Origin: Ignavibacteriaceae bacterium
GTDB taxonomy: Bacteria; Bacteroidota; Ignavibacteria; Ignavibacteriales; Ignavibacteriaceae
Assembly (NCBI GenBank): GCA_023229425.1
Contig: JALNZG010000001.1
Coordinates: 248,001 to 312,000 of the forward strand
Length of the DNA: 64,000 nt
Direction of reading: 5' to 3'
The notes beneath the pieces are model-generated. The model was given only the letters and a program-made list of their open reading frames with translations. It was not told the DNA's origin and did no database searches. The position numbers and the translations under genes were made by a program. Shown here one piece after another: positions 42,914-51,629 of the stretch (its first letter is position 1; each line of letters starts with the position of its first letter).

Positions 42914-45895
42914 ATGAATAAATTAACTCATTTAAGCTCAAAAGAACTTTTCGGAAATCGGATCAAGAATTTTCAAAAAGTCATGCGTTTTAAAGTGCGC
43001 GATATTTTGCTCGTATCAAGTTTGTATGACTTTTATTTGTTTGAAGAGGACGGTCGTTTGTATGATCTGATCCGGCAGGAATATCAAGTCTTCAATTTAA
43101 GCCATGCACCGGAAATCGCCCACGTTTCAACAGGCGGCGAGGCGATTGAACTTGCTTCAGAAAATCATTACGATTTAATTATTACTACGCTGCACGTTGA
43201 AGATATGCATGTAACAAAACTTGCGGAAATGATCCGGCAGAACGGTATTGATACCCCTATCGTTATTCTTGCCTATGATAATCAAGAGCGTAAAGATTTA
43301 ACTACACATTATGATACTTCCATTTTTGAACGGATTTTTATCTGGCAAGGTGACTATCGCATCCTTATCGGAATTATAAAATATATTGAAGATAAAATGA
43401 ATGTTGCCAACGATACGGCTTTAGCCGGTGTTCAGGTTATCATTCTTGTGGAGGATAATGTAAAGTTTTATTCATCGTATTTACCTTTAATTTATGCGGA
43501 AATTTTTAAACAGTCGCAAAGACTAATTTCCGAGGGAGTGAATTTAACTCACAAGTTTTTAAGAATGCGTGCACGTCCGAAAATATTACTTTGTTCTACC
43601 TACGAAGAAGCCTGGGATAATTTTGAAAAATACCGAGAATATATTTTGGGAATTATTACAGATATTAATTTCCGTTATGGCGGTGAAAAAGATTCTGAAG
43701 CAGGAATAAAATTCGCCAAAAACGTTTTAGCTTCACACAGCGATATTCCGATTCTTCTCCAATCAAGCAATGCAGACTATGAAAAAAATGCAATTGAAAT
43801 TGGAGCCTCTTTTGTTTTAAAAGGTTCGCCTCGCTTACTGCACGAAGTAAGTGAATTTATGATTAACAATTTTGGGTTTGGCGATTTTATTTTTCGCATC
43901 CCGGAAGGCAAACAAGTCGGACGTGCAAATAATTTGATAGCGCTTGCCGAGATGCTGAAAATTGTTCCCGAAGAAAGTATAACATTCCACGCATCAAGAA
44001 ACCATTTTTCAAATTGGATGAAAGCAAGAACTGAATTTTGGTTGGCGCATCGTCTTCGCCCAAGGAAAGTTACTGATTTTGCTTCGGTCGAAGAACTACG
44101 CCAGGATTTAATTAATTCAATTAATCTCTTTTTGGAAATTCGGCAAAAAGGAATTATTACAGATTTCTCAAAAGATACTTTTGATCCTGAGAACAGTTTT
44201 GCAAGAATCGGAGGCGGCTCACTGGGCGGTAAAGCTCGCGGGCTCGGATTCGTGAACATGTTGATCACTAACTATGATATTGCCAATCGCTTTGATGATG
44301 TTCGTATTTATGTTCCATCGGCGGTTGTTCTTGGCACAGAGGTCTTCGATCAATTTATGGAAGAAAATAAATTAACAAATATCGCACTAAGTACGATAGA
44401 TGATATTGATCTAACCAGGATATTTTTAGACGCAAAATATTTCCCCGAAGAAGTGCATAAGCAGTTAAAAGAATTTTTGGAGATTGTACATAACCCGCTT
44501 GCCGTCCGTTCCTCAAGCCTTTTAGAAGATTCACAGTTTCAGCCATTCGCCGGTGTCTATCAAACTTATATGATTCCAAACAGCGCTGAAGATAGTAAGC
44601 AGCGCCTTGAAGAGCTTTTACAAAGCGTCAAGTGTGTGTATGCTTCAACTTTTTTCAAAGCTGCAAAAAATTATATGAAAGCGACGCAATATCGTTTGGA
44701 AGAGGAAAAGATGGCAGTGGTTATTCAAAAATTGATCGGCACTTCACAGAACGAAAAATTTTATCCGGATTTTGCTGGAGTTGCAAAGTCGTATAATTTT
44801 TACCCGGTTGCTCCGCAAAAATCGCAAGACGGAATTGCTATGGTTGCTTTAGGACTTGGGAAAACAGTTGTTGACGGCGGAAACTCCGTTCGCTTCTGTC
44901 CAAAATATCCAAAACATCTTCTTCAATTTTTTTCTGTTATTGAAACAGTAAAAAGCTCACAACAGGATTTTTATGCGCTCGATCTAAAGGGAAAAGTAGA
45001 TCACGCAACGGCGGAAACGCATGATACGCTTGTGAAAAAATATGATTTGAGTGCGGCGGAAGTTGATGGTTCGCTTGGCTTTGTCGGTTCAACCTATTCG
45101 CCGGATAATGATTCCGTGCATGATGGAATTTCACGCAAAGGAAAACGAGTTGTTACGTTTGCCCCGGTTCTCAAAAATAAAATTTTTCCGTTACCGGAGA
45201 TTTTGGACCTACTTCTTGCAACAGGAAGTTGGGGAATGGGTACACCTATTGAAATTGAATTTGCTGTGAACATGAGTACATTGAAAGGAAAACCAAAAGA
45301 ATTCGGTATGCTGCAAATGCGTCCGCTTGTACTCACCCGCGAGGTCGAAGAAATTCACTTTGGGAAATTTAATAGTGAAGACCTTATTTGTATTAGCGAG
45401 CAAGTGCTTGGCAATGGAACGATAAATGAAATCTATGATGTTATTGCAGTTGATTTCCACAAGTTTGATCGTGCAAAAAGCAGAGAAACAGCAGATGAAG
45501 TTAGTCTGTTAAATACAAAATTGATTGCGCAGAAAAGGCAGTACATATTAATTGGTGTTGGCAGATGGGGAACACTGGATCCATGGCTTGGTATTCCTGT
45601 TACGTGGGATCAAATCTCAGGCGCTGCGGTTATTGTGGAATCCGGTTTTAAAGATTTAAGCGTAACGCCTTCACAAGGTTCACATTTCTTTCAAAATATT
45701 ACTTCTTTCCGCGTTGGATATTTTACTGTAAACTCTTATAAGAATACTGATTTTGTTGATTGGGACTGGCTCACTGCACAAAAACCGGCAGAAGAATTAG
45801 CATTTACACGGCATCTTCATTTTGAAAAACCAATCGTTATTAAAATGAACGGGCAGCAAAACAAAGGAATTATTTTAAAGCCGGAAGGGAAATAA
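42914..45895 (+). CDS. receiver-like plus PEP/pyruvate-binding domain protein
   Basis: 993 residues. The first 330 hold two receiver-like folds: RDILLVSSLYDFYLF ... YDLIITTLHVEDMHV ... TPIVILAYDN, then VQVIILVEDNVKFYSSYLP ... ILGIITDINFRYGGEKDSEAGI ... IPILLQSSNADYEKNAIEIGASFVLKGSP with an Asp acceptor candidate. The rest is a PPDK N-terminal PEP/pyruvate-binding domain (RIGGGSLGGKARGLGFVNML ... LAVRSSSLLEDSQFQPFAGVYQTYMIPN ... GRWGTLDPWLGIPV). I do not see the mobile phosphohistidine domain or PEP-utilising barrel of PEP synthase. A signal-controlled kinase-like or nucleotide-binding protein is plausible; function unproven. Confidence 0.87.
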   Translation: MNKLTHLSSKELFGNRIKNFQKVMRFKVRDILLVSSLYDFYLFEEDGRLYDLIRQEYQVFNLSHAPEIAHVSTGGEAIELASENHYDLIITTLHVEDMHVTKLAEMIRQNGIDTPIVILAYDNQERKDLTTHYDTSIFERIFIWQGDYRILIGIIKYIEDKMNVANDTALAGVQVIILVEDNVKFYSSYLPLIYAEIFKQSQRLISEGVNLTHKFLRMRARPKILLCSTYEEAWDNFEKYREYILGIITDINFRYGGEKDSEAGIKFAKNVLASHSDIPILLQSSNADYEKNAIEIGASFVLKGSPRLLHEVSEFMINNFGFGDFIFRIPEGKQVGRANNLIALAEMLKIVPEESITFHASRNHFSNWMKARTEFWLAHRLRPRKVTDFASVEELRQDLINSINLFLEIRQKGIITDFSKDTFDPENSFARIGGGSLGGKARGLGFVNMLITNYDIANRFDDVRIYVPSAVVLGTEVFDQFMEENKLTNIALSTIDDIDLTRIFLDAKYFPEEVHKQLKEFLEIVHNPLAVRSSSLLEDSQFQPFAGVYQTYMIPNSAEDSKQRLEELLQSVKCVYASTFFKAAKNYMKATQYRLEEEKMAVVIQKLIGTSQNEKFYPDFAGVAKSYNFYPVAPQKSQDGIAMVALGLGKTVVDGGNSVRFCPKYPKHLLQFFSVIETVKSSQQDFYALDLKGKVDHATAETHDTLVKKYDLSAAEVDGSLGFVGSTYSPDNDSVHDGISRKGKRVVTFAPVLKNKIFPLPEILDLLLATGSWGMGTPIEIEFAVNMSTLKGKPKEFGMLQMRPLVLTREVEEIHFGKFNSEDLICISEQVLGNGTINEIYDVIAVDFHKFDRAKSRETADEVSLLNTKLIAQKRQYILIGVGRWGTLDPWLGIPVTWDQISGAAVIVESGFKDLSVTPSQGSHFFQNITSFRVGYFTVNSYKNTDFVDWDWLTAQKPAEELAFTRHLHFEKPIVIKMNGQQNKGIILKPEGK

Positions 45896-45936
45896 AATAA
45901 GCTCAACAATATTATTGCTAAGGCACAGCCAATAAT

Positions 45937-45955
45937 TATAATACCGAACTTGTTA
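45937..45955. repeat. direct repeat, left copy
   Basis: TATAATACCGAACTTGTTA; 17 of 19 bases match a second copy at 47004-47022. The pair brackets the exported-protein gene and the broken higA. The surrounding 211-base gap otherwise has only a GGGATTTGGGATTTC repeat fragment. Confidence 0.5.
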
Positions 45956-46106
45956 AACAATTTATATAATTAGAAAAATTTGTCATAGCAAGAATACCTT
46001 CAACGTCATTGCGACTTGGAACGACTACCCTGTACACTGGGATTTGGGATTTCATCTAATTTTTATAATTCATTTGCAAAACTCTGATCTCTTTTCTACA
46101 AATTCA

Positions 46107-46574
46107 TTATTTAAGTGAATCCTTTTTAGTAGGTTGAAATCTAAAGCTCCCACATTGACTATATCTTTTTCCTGACTTTAGAGGAAATGAATAATTCTCA
46201 AGAAATTGCGTTAGTAAAAGCTGAAATCGTTTATCTAAATTCTGAGTATGAAGATCATTTGAGAAGTAAATAATTTTTTCAATTTTCCCATTGGATGAGC
46301 ATCCTAAATTTATCCACAACTTAGTTTCTTTATCTATAATAGATATAGAGTCAGAGACTATTTTTTTTAGCTTTGGATTAAAACTATTAAACCAAGCATT
46401 CGAAATACTATCGCCATTGAGAAATGAACCGGCTGGTTGATACTCTTTTTCGAACTCCTCGAGGGTCTTTTTTTCCTCAGTACTATCCTCAATTTCGTGT
46501 AGTGGAATAAAAAGTACATTTGACTGAGCAAAAAGTATTGGGGAAACAAATAATAAAAAGTATATCAATTTCAT
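46107..46574 (-). CDS. exported hypothetical protein
   Basis: 155 residues with a signal peptide (MKLIYFLLFVSPILFAQ) and a mature part with no recognised domain. It has a Cys in LGCSSNGKIEKIIYF and another in YSQCGSFRFQPTKK; the NLGCSSNGKIEKI stretch recalls TonB/energy-transducer C-terminal domains only vaguely. Base use is more A+T rich than the core genes. Confidence 0.7.
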   Translation of the reverse strand: MKLIYFLLFVSPILFAQSNVLFIPLHEIEDSTEEKKTLEEFEKEYQPAGSFLNGDSISNAWFNSFNPKLKKIVSDSISIIDKETKLWINLGCSSNGKIEKIIYFSNDLHTQNLDKRFQLLLTQFLENYSFPLKSGKRYSQCGSFRFQPTKKDSLK

Positions 46575-46643
46575 AAGTGACCTCTAATTGTTGTACAACT
46601 CACTCATAAGTTGAATGGGTTGAACTGCTGGTAATACACACTA

Positions 46644-46953
46644 CTAACTAACTTTGGCATATCTTTTTACTTCTTTTTTAAGTCTATCTTTTAATCTATC
46701 TTTTTCAACTTCCAAATTATATTTCATCTGCAAGTTAAGCCAAAAATTTTCTGACAACCCAAAATACGCTGATAGCCGTAATGCAGTATCCGCAGTAATT
46801 GCTCTTTTGCCAAGAACGATTTCATTTATTCTTCGTCCCGGGACATTAATATCTATCGCTAAACGATATTGACTGATTTCCATCGGGACTAAATATTCTT
46901 CAAGTAATATTTCTCCCGAAAGCTTTCGGGATGGGGTCTATTTTTCTATTCAT
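46644..46953 (-). pseudogene. higA: HigA-type antitoxin disrupted near its start
   Basis: The XRE helix-turn-helix of HigA is clear (GEILLEEYLVPMEISQYRLAIDINVPGRRINEIVLGKRAITADTALRLSAYFGLSENFWLNLQMKYNLE). The normal start would be the ATG at 46953 (MNRKIDPI, then HPGEILL in relatives), but the palindrome at 46914-46931 replaces the expected two codons with 13 bases and shifts the frame, so reading from 46953 ends at MNRKIDPIPKAFGRNIT. Translation could restart at an internal ATG (46883), giving a 79-residue protein without the first segment. No HigB toxin is adjacent. Confidence 0.82.
46914..46931. repeat. palindromic element inside higA
   Basis: TCCCGAAAGCTTTCGGGA, a perfect 18-base palindrome containing a HindIII-like AAGCTT core; same element as at 7560 and 53504. 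Confidence 0.75.
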
Positions 46954-47003
46954 AATTTTTTATCCTATTGAGTTTACTACACACTGGCGAGGTCATAGAG
47001 AAC

Positions 47004-47022
47004 TATAATACCGGGCTTGTTA
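47004..47022. repeat. direct repeat, right copy
   Basis: TATAATACCGGGCTTGTTA, matching the copy at 45937 at 17 of 19 bases. Lies between the broken higA and the RelE-type toxin gene. Confidence 0.5.
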
Positions 47023-47047
47023 CACTTTTATTGAGGAGAAAGAATAG

Positions 47048-47326
47048 TTAATAAGCATCTTTTCTTAAATCAAGCGATGTGATGAATATTGTTTTTTCGC
47101 GCTCATCAATTATATAAAACAATCTATATTTACCGATTCTGTACCGCCAGGTTCCGGGTTTGTAGTTCACCAATTTTTTAATATTGTTCCCGTAATGTGG
47201 TTCATCTCTTAATTGGGGATAGATGTATTGAAGAAGTTTTTTCTCAATGAAGGATTTTTCTCGATCGGCGACTTTCTCAATTCTCTTCAGAAACTCATTT
47301 GTCTCAAAGATTTTATAGTTAATCAA
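47048..47326 (-). CDS. RelE/ParE-family toxin
   Basis: 92 residues with the family fold order: FLKRIEKVADREKSFIEKKLLQYIYPQL, KLVNYKPGTWRYRIGKYRLFYIIDEREKTIFITSLDLR. The conserved basic/aromatic surface (WRYRIGKYRLFY) is that of RelE-type mRNA interferases. Overlaps the antitoxin by 8 bases, forming a toxin-antitoxin operon. Confidence 0.88.
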   Translation of the reverse strand: MINYKIFETNEFLKRIEKVADREKSFIEKKLLQYIYPQLRDEPHYGNNIKKLVNYKPGTWRYRIGKYRLFYIIDEREKTIFITSLDLRKDAY

Positions 47327-47561
47327 CCATTCGCCCTTTTTTTAATTTCATATCAACTAAACCACGTTTCAGACTTTTATTAAGTTCCGTGTTATTTCGT
47401 ATTTCATCCATCTCGAACTCATCTACATAACTATTATGTTCGATGAATCGGTTAACAGCGGTTTCAATAAAATTAGAAACCGGTCTATTATCTCTGTCTG
47501 CTAATTTTCTATATACTTTGTAGTTTTCTTCGCTTAACCGAAGGGTAATTGTTTTGGACAT
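47319..47561 (-). CDS. ribbon-helix-helix antitoxin
   Basis: 80 residues. MSKTITLRLSEENYKVYRKLADRDNRPVSNFIETAVNRFIE is a CopG-type ribbon-helix-helix DNA-binding domain; the C-terminal half (VDEFEMDEIRNNTELNKSLKRGLVDMKLKKGR) is the toxin-binding tail. It precedes and overlaps the toxin gene. Confidence 0.88.
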   Translation of the reverse strand: MSKTITLRLSEENYKVYRKLADRDNRPVSNFIETAVNRFIEHNSYVDEFEMDEIRNNTELNKSLKRGLVDMKLKKGRMVD

Positions 47562-47687
47562 AAAGCACCTTTAAGCACGAGACTTATAAAAATTAATGTT
47601 TATCATTTCATTCAATTCTAATATATTCATATCCTTAGAAATTATCAACAGCATTTTGGAAACCTATGGTAAGTTTTCATTCGTTCT

Positions 47688-47756
47688 TTACCTCAACAAC
47701 ATCTTTTTTGTTTGAATAAATCCATCTGCTCTTATCTGATAAAAATAATTATTCAT
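47688..47756 (-). pseudogene. type IX sorting-domain tail remnant 1
   Basis: The minus strand codes YFYQIRADGFIQTKKMLLR then stop, the last residues of a type IX sorting domain, with nothing coding upstream of it. Confidence 0.7.
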
Positions 47757-47769
47757 ACAAATCTTTATT

Positions 47770-48173
47770 GATCCTCTACGAGGATCGTTATCGCTTGGTC
47801 AATTTCTTTTCTACAATAATTAAACATCTACGATGTTTTATCGAGACCTCGTAGAGGTCTTATTATTGTAAAAAACACGCTCCCCTAAATCCGAAATCCT
47901 CGTAGAGGATTTATAAACTGCTTACCTCAACAACAACATCTTTTTTATTTGGATAAACTCATCTGCTCTTATTTGATAAAAATAAATATCCATATAAATC
48001 TTTATTGATCCTCTACGAGGATCGGTTTTTCCGGTTTAATTCTTTTCTACAAATATTAAACATCTACGATGTTTAATACACAAAGTTTTCTTAACTCCGT
48101 TAGGAGTTATATCTTTATAAAAACAAACACCCCGAACAACCAGAGCGCCTTAGGCGCTCTATATACATGTATA
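47770..48173. repeat. array of short palindromes interleaved with sorting-tail remnants
   Basis: Palindromes with three- or four-base loops: GATCCTC-TAC-GAGGATC (47770-47786 and 48007-48023), AAACATC-TAC-GATGTTT (47821-47837 and 48058-48074), AGACCTC-GTA-GAGGTCT (47843-47859), AAATCCTC-GTA-GAGGATTT (47894-47912), TAACTCC-GTTA-GGAGTTA (48092-48109) and AGAGCGCC-TTA-GGCGCTCT (48142-48160). The first two recur with the sorting-tail remnants as a direct repeat of about 155 bases at an offset of about 237. No transposase is adjacent. Confidence 0.75.
47922..47993 (-). pseudogene. type IX sorting-domain tail remnant 2
   Basis: The minus strand codes DIYFYQIRADEFIQIKKMLLLR then stop, a second copy of the same tail, in the second unit of the direct repeat. 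Confidence 0.7.
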
Positions 48174-48195
48174 TTATTTTGAGGTCGCTATTATT

Positions 48196-48308
48196 TTACC
48201 TCAACAACACCATCTTTTTTGTTTGGATAAAGGCACCGGCTCTTAGTTGATAAAAATATAGCCCGCTTGAAAGGTTTGCCGCATTAAATTCTACCATGAA
48301 ATTACTTT
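48196..48308 (-). pseudogene. type IX sorting-domain tail remnant 3
   Basis: The longest remnant: VESNFMVEFNAANLSSGLYFYQLRAG... ending KKMVLLR and stop. Its coding sequence begins exactly at the stop codon of the accessory gene 48309-50114, marking a junction between the accessory segment and a former type IX cargo gene. Confidence 0.75.
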
Positions 48309-50114
48309 CTACATTTGAATATCATTCTCAAAAACACCCAATTCAGGATCAAACATGGACATTCTATCAAAGGAGTTCAATTCCACGAAATTATTGAGTA
48401 ACACAAAATGTAATTTCCCATTTTCGTTTTCGTTTAAGTAAAATCCAAATAAACCAGAAGATGATAGGTTTCTACCACGACAATACTTATATCTTTGCAA
48501 CAACAAAACATATAGTTGTAAAGATTTATTGAAGGCAATTCTATCTAATTCCTCTTTTGAGAACTTTGCAATTATTTCATTATACTCGTTATTAATAGGA
48601 TCTGAACTAAATGACCAACTTTTCAAAACAGTTTCAAGTTCTTTAAAATATTTTTGCCCGTGGTTAATCAGAATTTCCTTGTTAAAATATTCTTCACCAA
48701 TGGTGCGCCCATCAATTGTAAATAATATTTTTAGATTATGGATTCTTCCCTTTTCTTCTTCATTTAGTGACGGCAAATATGAAATTGGTGGTTCAAGTTG
48801 TAATCCACGATTCTTTATCCAGCTTTTCCATTCTTTCTCATTTTCTGACTTTAATTTAATTTGCCCATTTTCATCTATAAATTGATATTTCGGAGAAAAG
48901 TGAAGTAAGAAACATCGACAATTTTCATTTTCACAATTTTGTGTTGGAACTGGAAGTTTTCTTTCATTTTGCCACCTTTCCATTAGTTCATTCGCTTCAT
49001 AAACAGCATTATCCTGTTTGCAATTATGGCAACACTCGTTACTTTTATGATGGAAAAAGAATACATCGCGAGGTGCACGAAATTCAAAGTTCGCCAACTG
49101 CTTTTTAGTAACGATTGCCTTCTTAATCTCTTTTAAAGTAAACTCTTGTGCTGGAGCATAAAACGATTCATTGTTAAAGAGTGATTGTTTAATATAAACA
49201 GGGATAATTTTTGTGTTACAATTATAATTTGAATCAATGAATTCCATCTTTGACCAATCTAAATTAGTTCTTAAATCTAGCAGCTGGGGTAATTCTTTGA
49301 GTTTTGCTAATGCACGATTTTTATCATAAATCGGGCATACAGAACAATGATCATTTATTGTTTTTTCAATTTCAACTTTATCTATTTCATATTGATAATC
49401 ATTTACAAATTTTCCTTTTGTATACCATCCACAAAAGGGGTTGTCATCTAACAAGTACACACACCCAAATGGATTTTTATAAGGCTTTTCAGATGGATAA
49501 ATTGTTAAATGATTTTCAAAACAATAGTTCTCTTTATAATTATCGAGCAATTCATTAAAACAATCAAATATTCCTCTTGAATGATAACCAGAAATACTAA
49601 AGGAATTATTTCTCAATTCAACATTATTAAAACGATAAACTAAATCAAGTAAAGATTGGAAGTGATGAATATTGTCTAAAGTGATCGGAACTGTAAAGTG
49701 TGTTTTTTTATTAAATGTTTCTTGTGCAACTCTGAAACTTGATTCATTTTCAATTAGGTTGAGAGCTTTAGAAAAGTTATCTGATTTAGACGAAGGGAAT
49801 AATAGCTCGGTAGATTCAAAATTTGGGTTAGTAACCGTAAAAATTCTATCAACCTCTTTATCCTCAAATATTATAGTTTTACCGCTATCCATAAGTAAAC
49901 ATATTTTATCCTTTTCAATTTCTACTATTTTCCCTCTTTCTTTATTAAAATAGACTGTATGACCAACAACATCTGGAGTTTGTAATAATTGATCTTTGCT
50001 TTTTTGCAAACTCTCATATTTATAATACTCTATTCTAACATCTATTGGTATATTGACATTAGCCTTATCGATGTATTTTTTTATCAAATCGTAATCATCT
50101 TGTGTAAAATTCAT
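48309..50114 (-). CDS. Cys-rich hypothetical protein of unknown family
   Basis: 601 residues, no recognised domain. Cysteine groups that could bind metal are visible: HCSVCPIYDKNRA near residue 265 and CCHNCKQDNAVYEANELMERWQ followed by CENENCRCF near 372-415. A short beta-rich N-terminal segment (PDVVGHTVYFNKERGKIVEIEKDKICLLMDSGKTIIF) resembles an SH3-like barrel. Markedly A+T-rich, and its 3' end abuts a type IX tail remnant, so it is likely acquired. Defence or phage origin is a guess. Confidence 0.7.
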   Translation of the reverse strand: MNFTQDDYDLIKKYIDKANVNIPIDVRIEYYKYESLQKSKDQLLQTPDVVGHTVYFNKERGKIVEIEKDKICLLMDSGKTIIFEDKEVDRIFTVTNPNFESTELLFPSSKSDNFSKALNLIENESSFRVAQETFNKKTHFTVPITLDNIHHFQSLLDLVYRFNNVELRNNSFSISGYHSRGIFDCFNELLDNYKENYCFENHLTIYPSEKPYKNPFGCVYLLDDNPFCGWYTKGKFVNDYQYEIDKVEIEKTINDHCSVCPIYDKNRALAKLKELPQLLDLRTNLDWSKMEFIDSNYNCNTKIIPVYIKQSLFNNESFYAPAQEFTLKEIKKAIVTKKQLANFEFRAPRDVFFFHHKSNECCHNCKQDNAVYEANELMERWQNERKLPVPTQNCENENCRCFLLHFSPKYQFIDENGQIKLKSENEKEWKSWIKNRGLQLEPPISYLPSLNEEEKGRIHNLKILFTIDGRTIGEEYFNKEILINHGQKYFKELETVLKSWSFSSDPINNEYNEIIAKFSKEELDRIAFNKSLQLYVLLLQRYKYCRGRNLSSSGLFGFYLNENENGKLHFVLLNNFVELNSFDRMSMFDPELGVFENDIQM

Positions 50115-50320
50115 ATTCCAATTCTCTCCATATCTGGGAATGGTTTTTCTAGTCTATTCCATAAAAATAATGCAATATTCCTAAAACACTTTTTTATTAA
50201 ATAAATTTCCTTGTTAAACGCTACAATACAACTGAGTCTTTTTGAAAAACAATGCAAATAATTAAACAACATACTAAAGTAGAAATGAAGGAGGTGTAAT
50301 TCTTTTGAATTATAATGTTA

Positions 50321-51436
50321 CTACAAATCAATTTGGGATAGGTTCGTTATAAGGTTATAAGAAAACCATCCATCTCGATCAATAAAAGTCTGTTGTTTTG
50401 CTGTAGCTCCATCTTTCAGGATTATAATACCATCAGATTTTGGGATTATAGATACCATTTTATCATATTTAACTCTAAAGCTCGTACTATAGTTAACAAA
50501 GTAGAGGTGCTTGTTTGTAAATCCCAAAATTCCCTTGCCCATATATACTTTTTCCGTAGTTACAACTGGTTGCCCCTTAAATGCTCCAACTCTATAATAG
50601 ACGCCTCTTGCGATACGTAAACTAATGCCTTGCGAAGCACCAACATAATGTTTCTTTTCTTTATCCACATAATAATCAACATCATTTATTAACCAAATAA
50701 GAGTTTCATTTTTTTGTAAAACAAAGGGAATTTGATTAGTGACATTTAATCTTTTAGGTAAAATTCCATTGAAAATATCCCTTAATACTAAACTTTTTAC
50801 AAGCTTTTGAAAAGATTCGTTTTCAGATAAATCATCATTCGTAAAATTGAAATTATTTTTAAAACATATAATTGCTCTTTCTTTGTCTACGGTAATTAAG
50901 CCATCTTCAAGTGCTTCATAGATTGCATCCTCTATCGTATTTACAGCTAATTTTTTAATAAACGCAGTATTTGCATTAAGTTTAAGTCGAGCAATATCTT
51001 CATTAATCCTTACATTTAATTGATCAATACCAACACTATAAATCATTTGAGCATAATTTTTTGAAAGTTTTTGAATGATTAAGTTGTTAAACTTTTCAAA
51101 TATCACAGTATTCTTCCTTTGTAAGTTGTAGTACTCACAAATAACATTAATCTTTTCAAGCTTGTCTATAGAAGAATCTAATAAACTTGAATGATCATTT
51201 ATCATAGCTTCCCATTTTTCAAAAATTATTTCAATTTGTATTTCTTGTGTAATGAAACTATTTACTGCTATGCTAGAAATACGATTTGCAATGACGCTGA
51301 TTTCCTGATCATTTGTAATAAATGACTCAATGAGCAAGTTGATGTCTTGCTTTCCCTGATTAAATACTTGTTCGCATTCTTTATGTTTTTTCCTTAAAAA
51401 ACCAGCCGATTTACTACAATAAATACATTCAGCCAT
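50321..51436 (-). CDS. zinc-ribbon and GRAM/PH-like hypothetical protein
   Basis: 371 residues. The N-terminus has a CIYC...KHKECEQVF metal-site candidate, the middle is helical, and the C-terminal 150 residues (RIARGVYYRVGAFKGQPVVTTEKVYMGKGILGFTNKHLYFVNYSTSFRVKYDKMVSIIPKSDGIIILKDG) match the pattern of bacterial GRAM/PH-like domains, which bind membrane or proteins. Accessory region; the 206-base gap to the previous gene contains no gene. Confidence 0.65.
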   Translation of the reverse strand: MAECIYCSKSAGFLRKKHKECEQVFNQGKQDINLLIESFITNDQEISVIANRISSIAVNSFITQEIQIEIIFEKWEAMINDHSSLLDSSIDKLEKINVICEYYNLQRKNTVIFEKFNNLIIQKLSKNYAQMIYSVGIDQLNVRINEDIARLKLNANTAFIKKLAVNTIEDAIYEALEDGLITVDKERAIICFKNNFNFTNDDLSENESFQKLVKSLVLRDIFNGILPKRLNVTNQIPFVLQKNETLIWLINDVDYYVDKEKKHYVGASQGISLRIARGVYYRVGAFKGQPVVTTEKVYMGKGILGFTNKHLYFVNYSTSFRVKYDKMVSIIPKSDGIIILKDGATAKQQTFIDRDGWFSYNLITNLSQIDL

Positions 51437-51533
51437 ATTTTCCTCAATTAAATTGACATAGATTATAATATATCCAGCACATTATTTATTAATAAAGCAC
51501 ATAAAAATTTATTTGGTTGTCTGCCTATATTCC

Positions 51534-51586
51534 ATTTCCCAAAGAATGAAAAACAAACCTCAGCTTCTCTATCAACCTCACAAAGA
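51534..51586. repeat. diverged copy of the 5' end of the FRG gene
   Basis: This non-coding stretch matches 52578-52631 at most positions (shared core AACAAACCTCAGCT and CTATCA). The other copy covers the first codons of the FRG-domain gene, so either a fragment was duplicated or that gene's 5' end is itself a dispersed repeat. Confidence 0.6.
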
Positions 51587-51629
51587 ATTCCTTCAACTAA
51601 CCACTAACTATTCTCATGCGGTTTATGTA

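Noticed and set aside
43777..44268. 163-residue minus-strand frame
   Set aside because: Opposite the PEP-binding gene and without recognisable motifs.
45896..46106. Possible tRNA or small RNA in the gap after the PEP-binding gene
   Set aside because: No cloverleaf or conserved structure; only a repeat fragment and the direct repeat copy.
50283..50351. AAGGAGGTG followed by a short TTG-started frame on the plus strand
   Set aside because: Only about 15 codons and it runs into the 3' end of the opposite-strand gene; probably chance.
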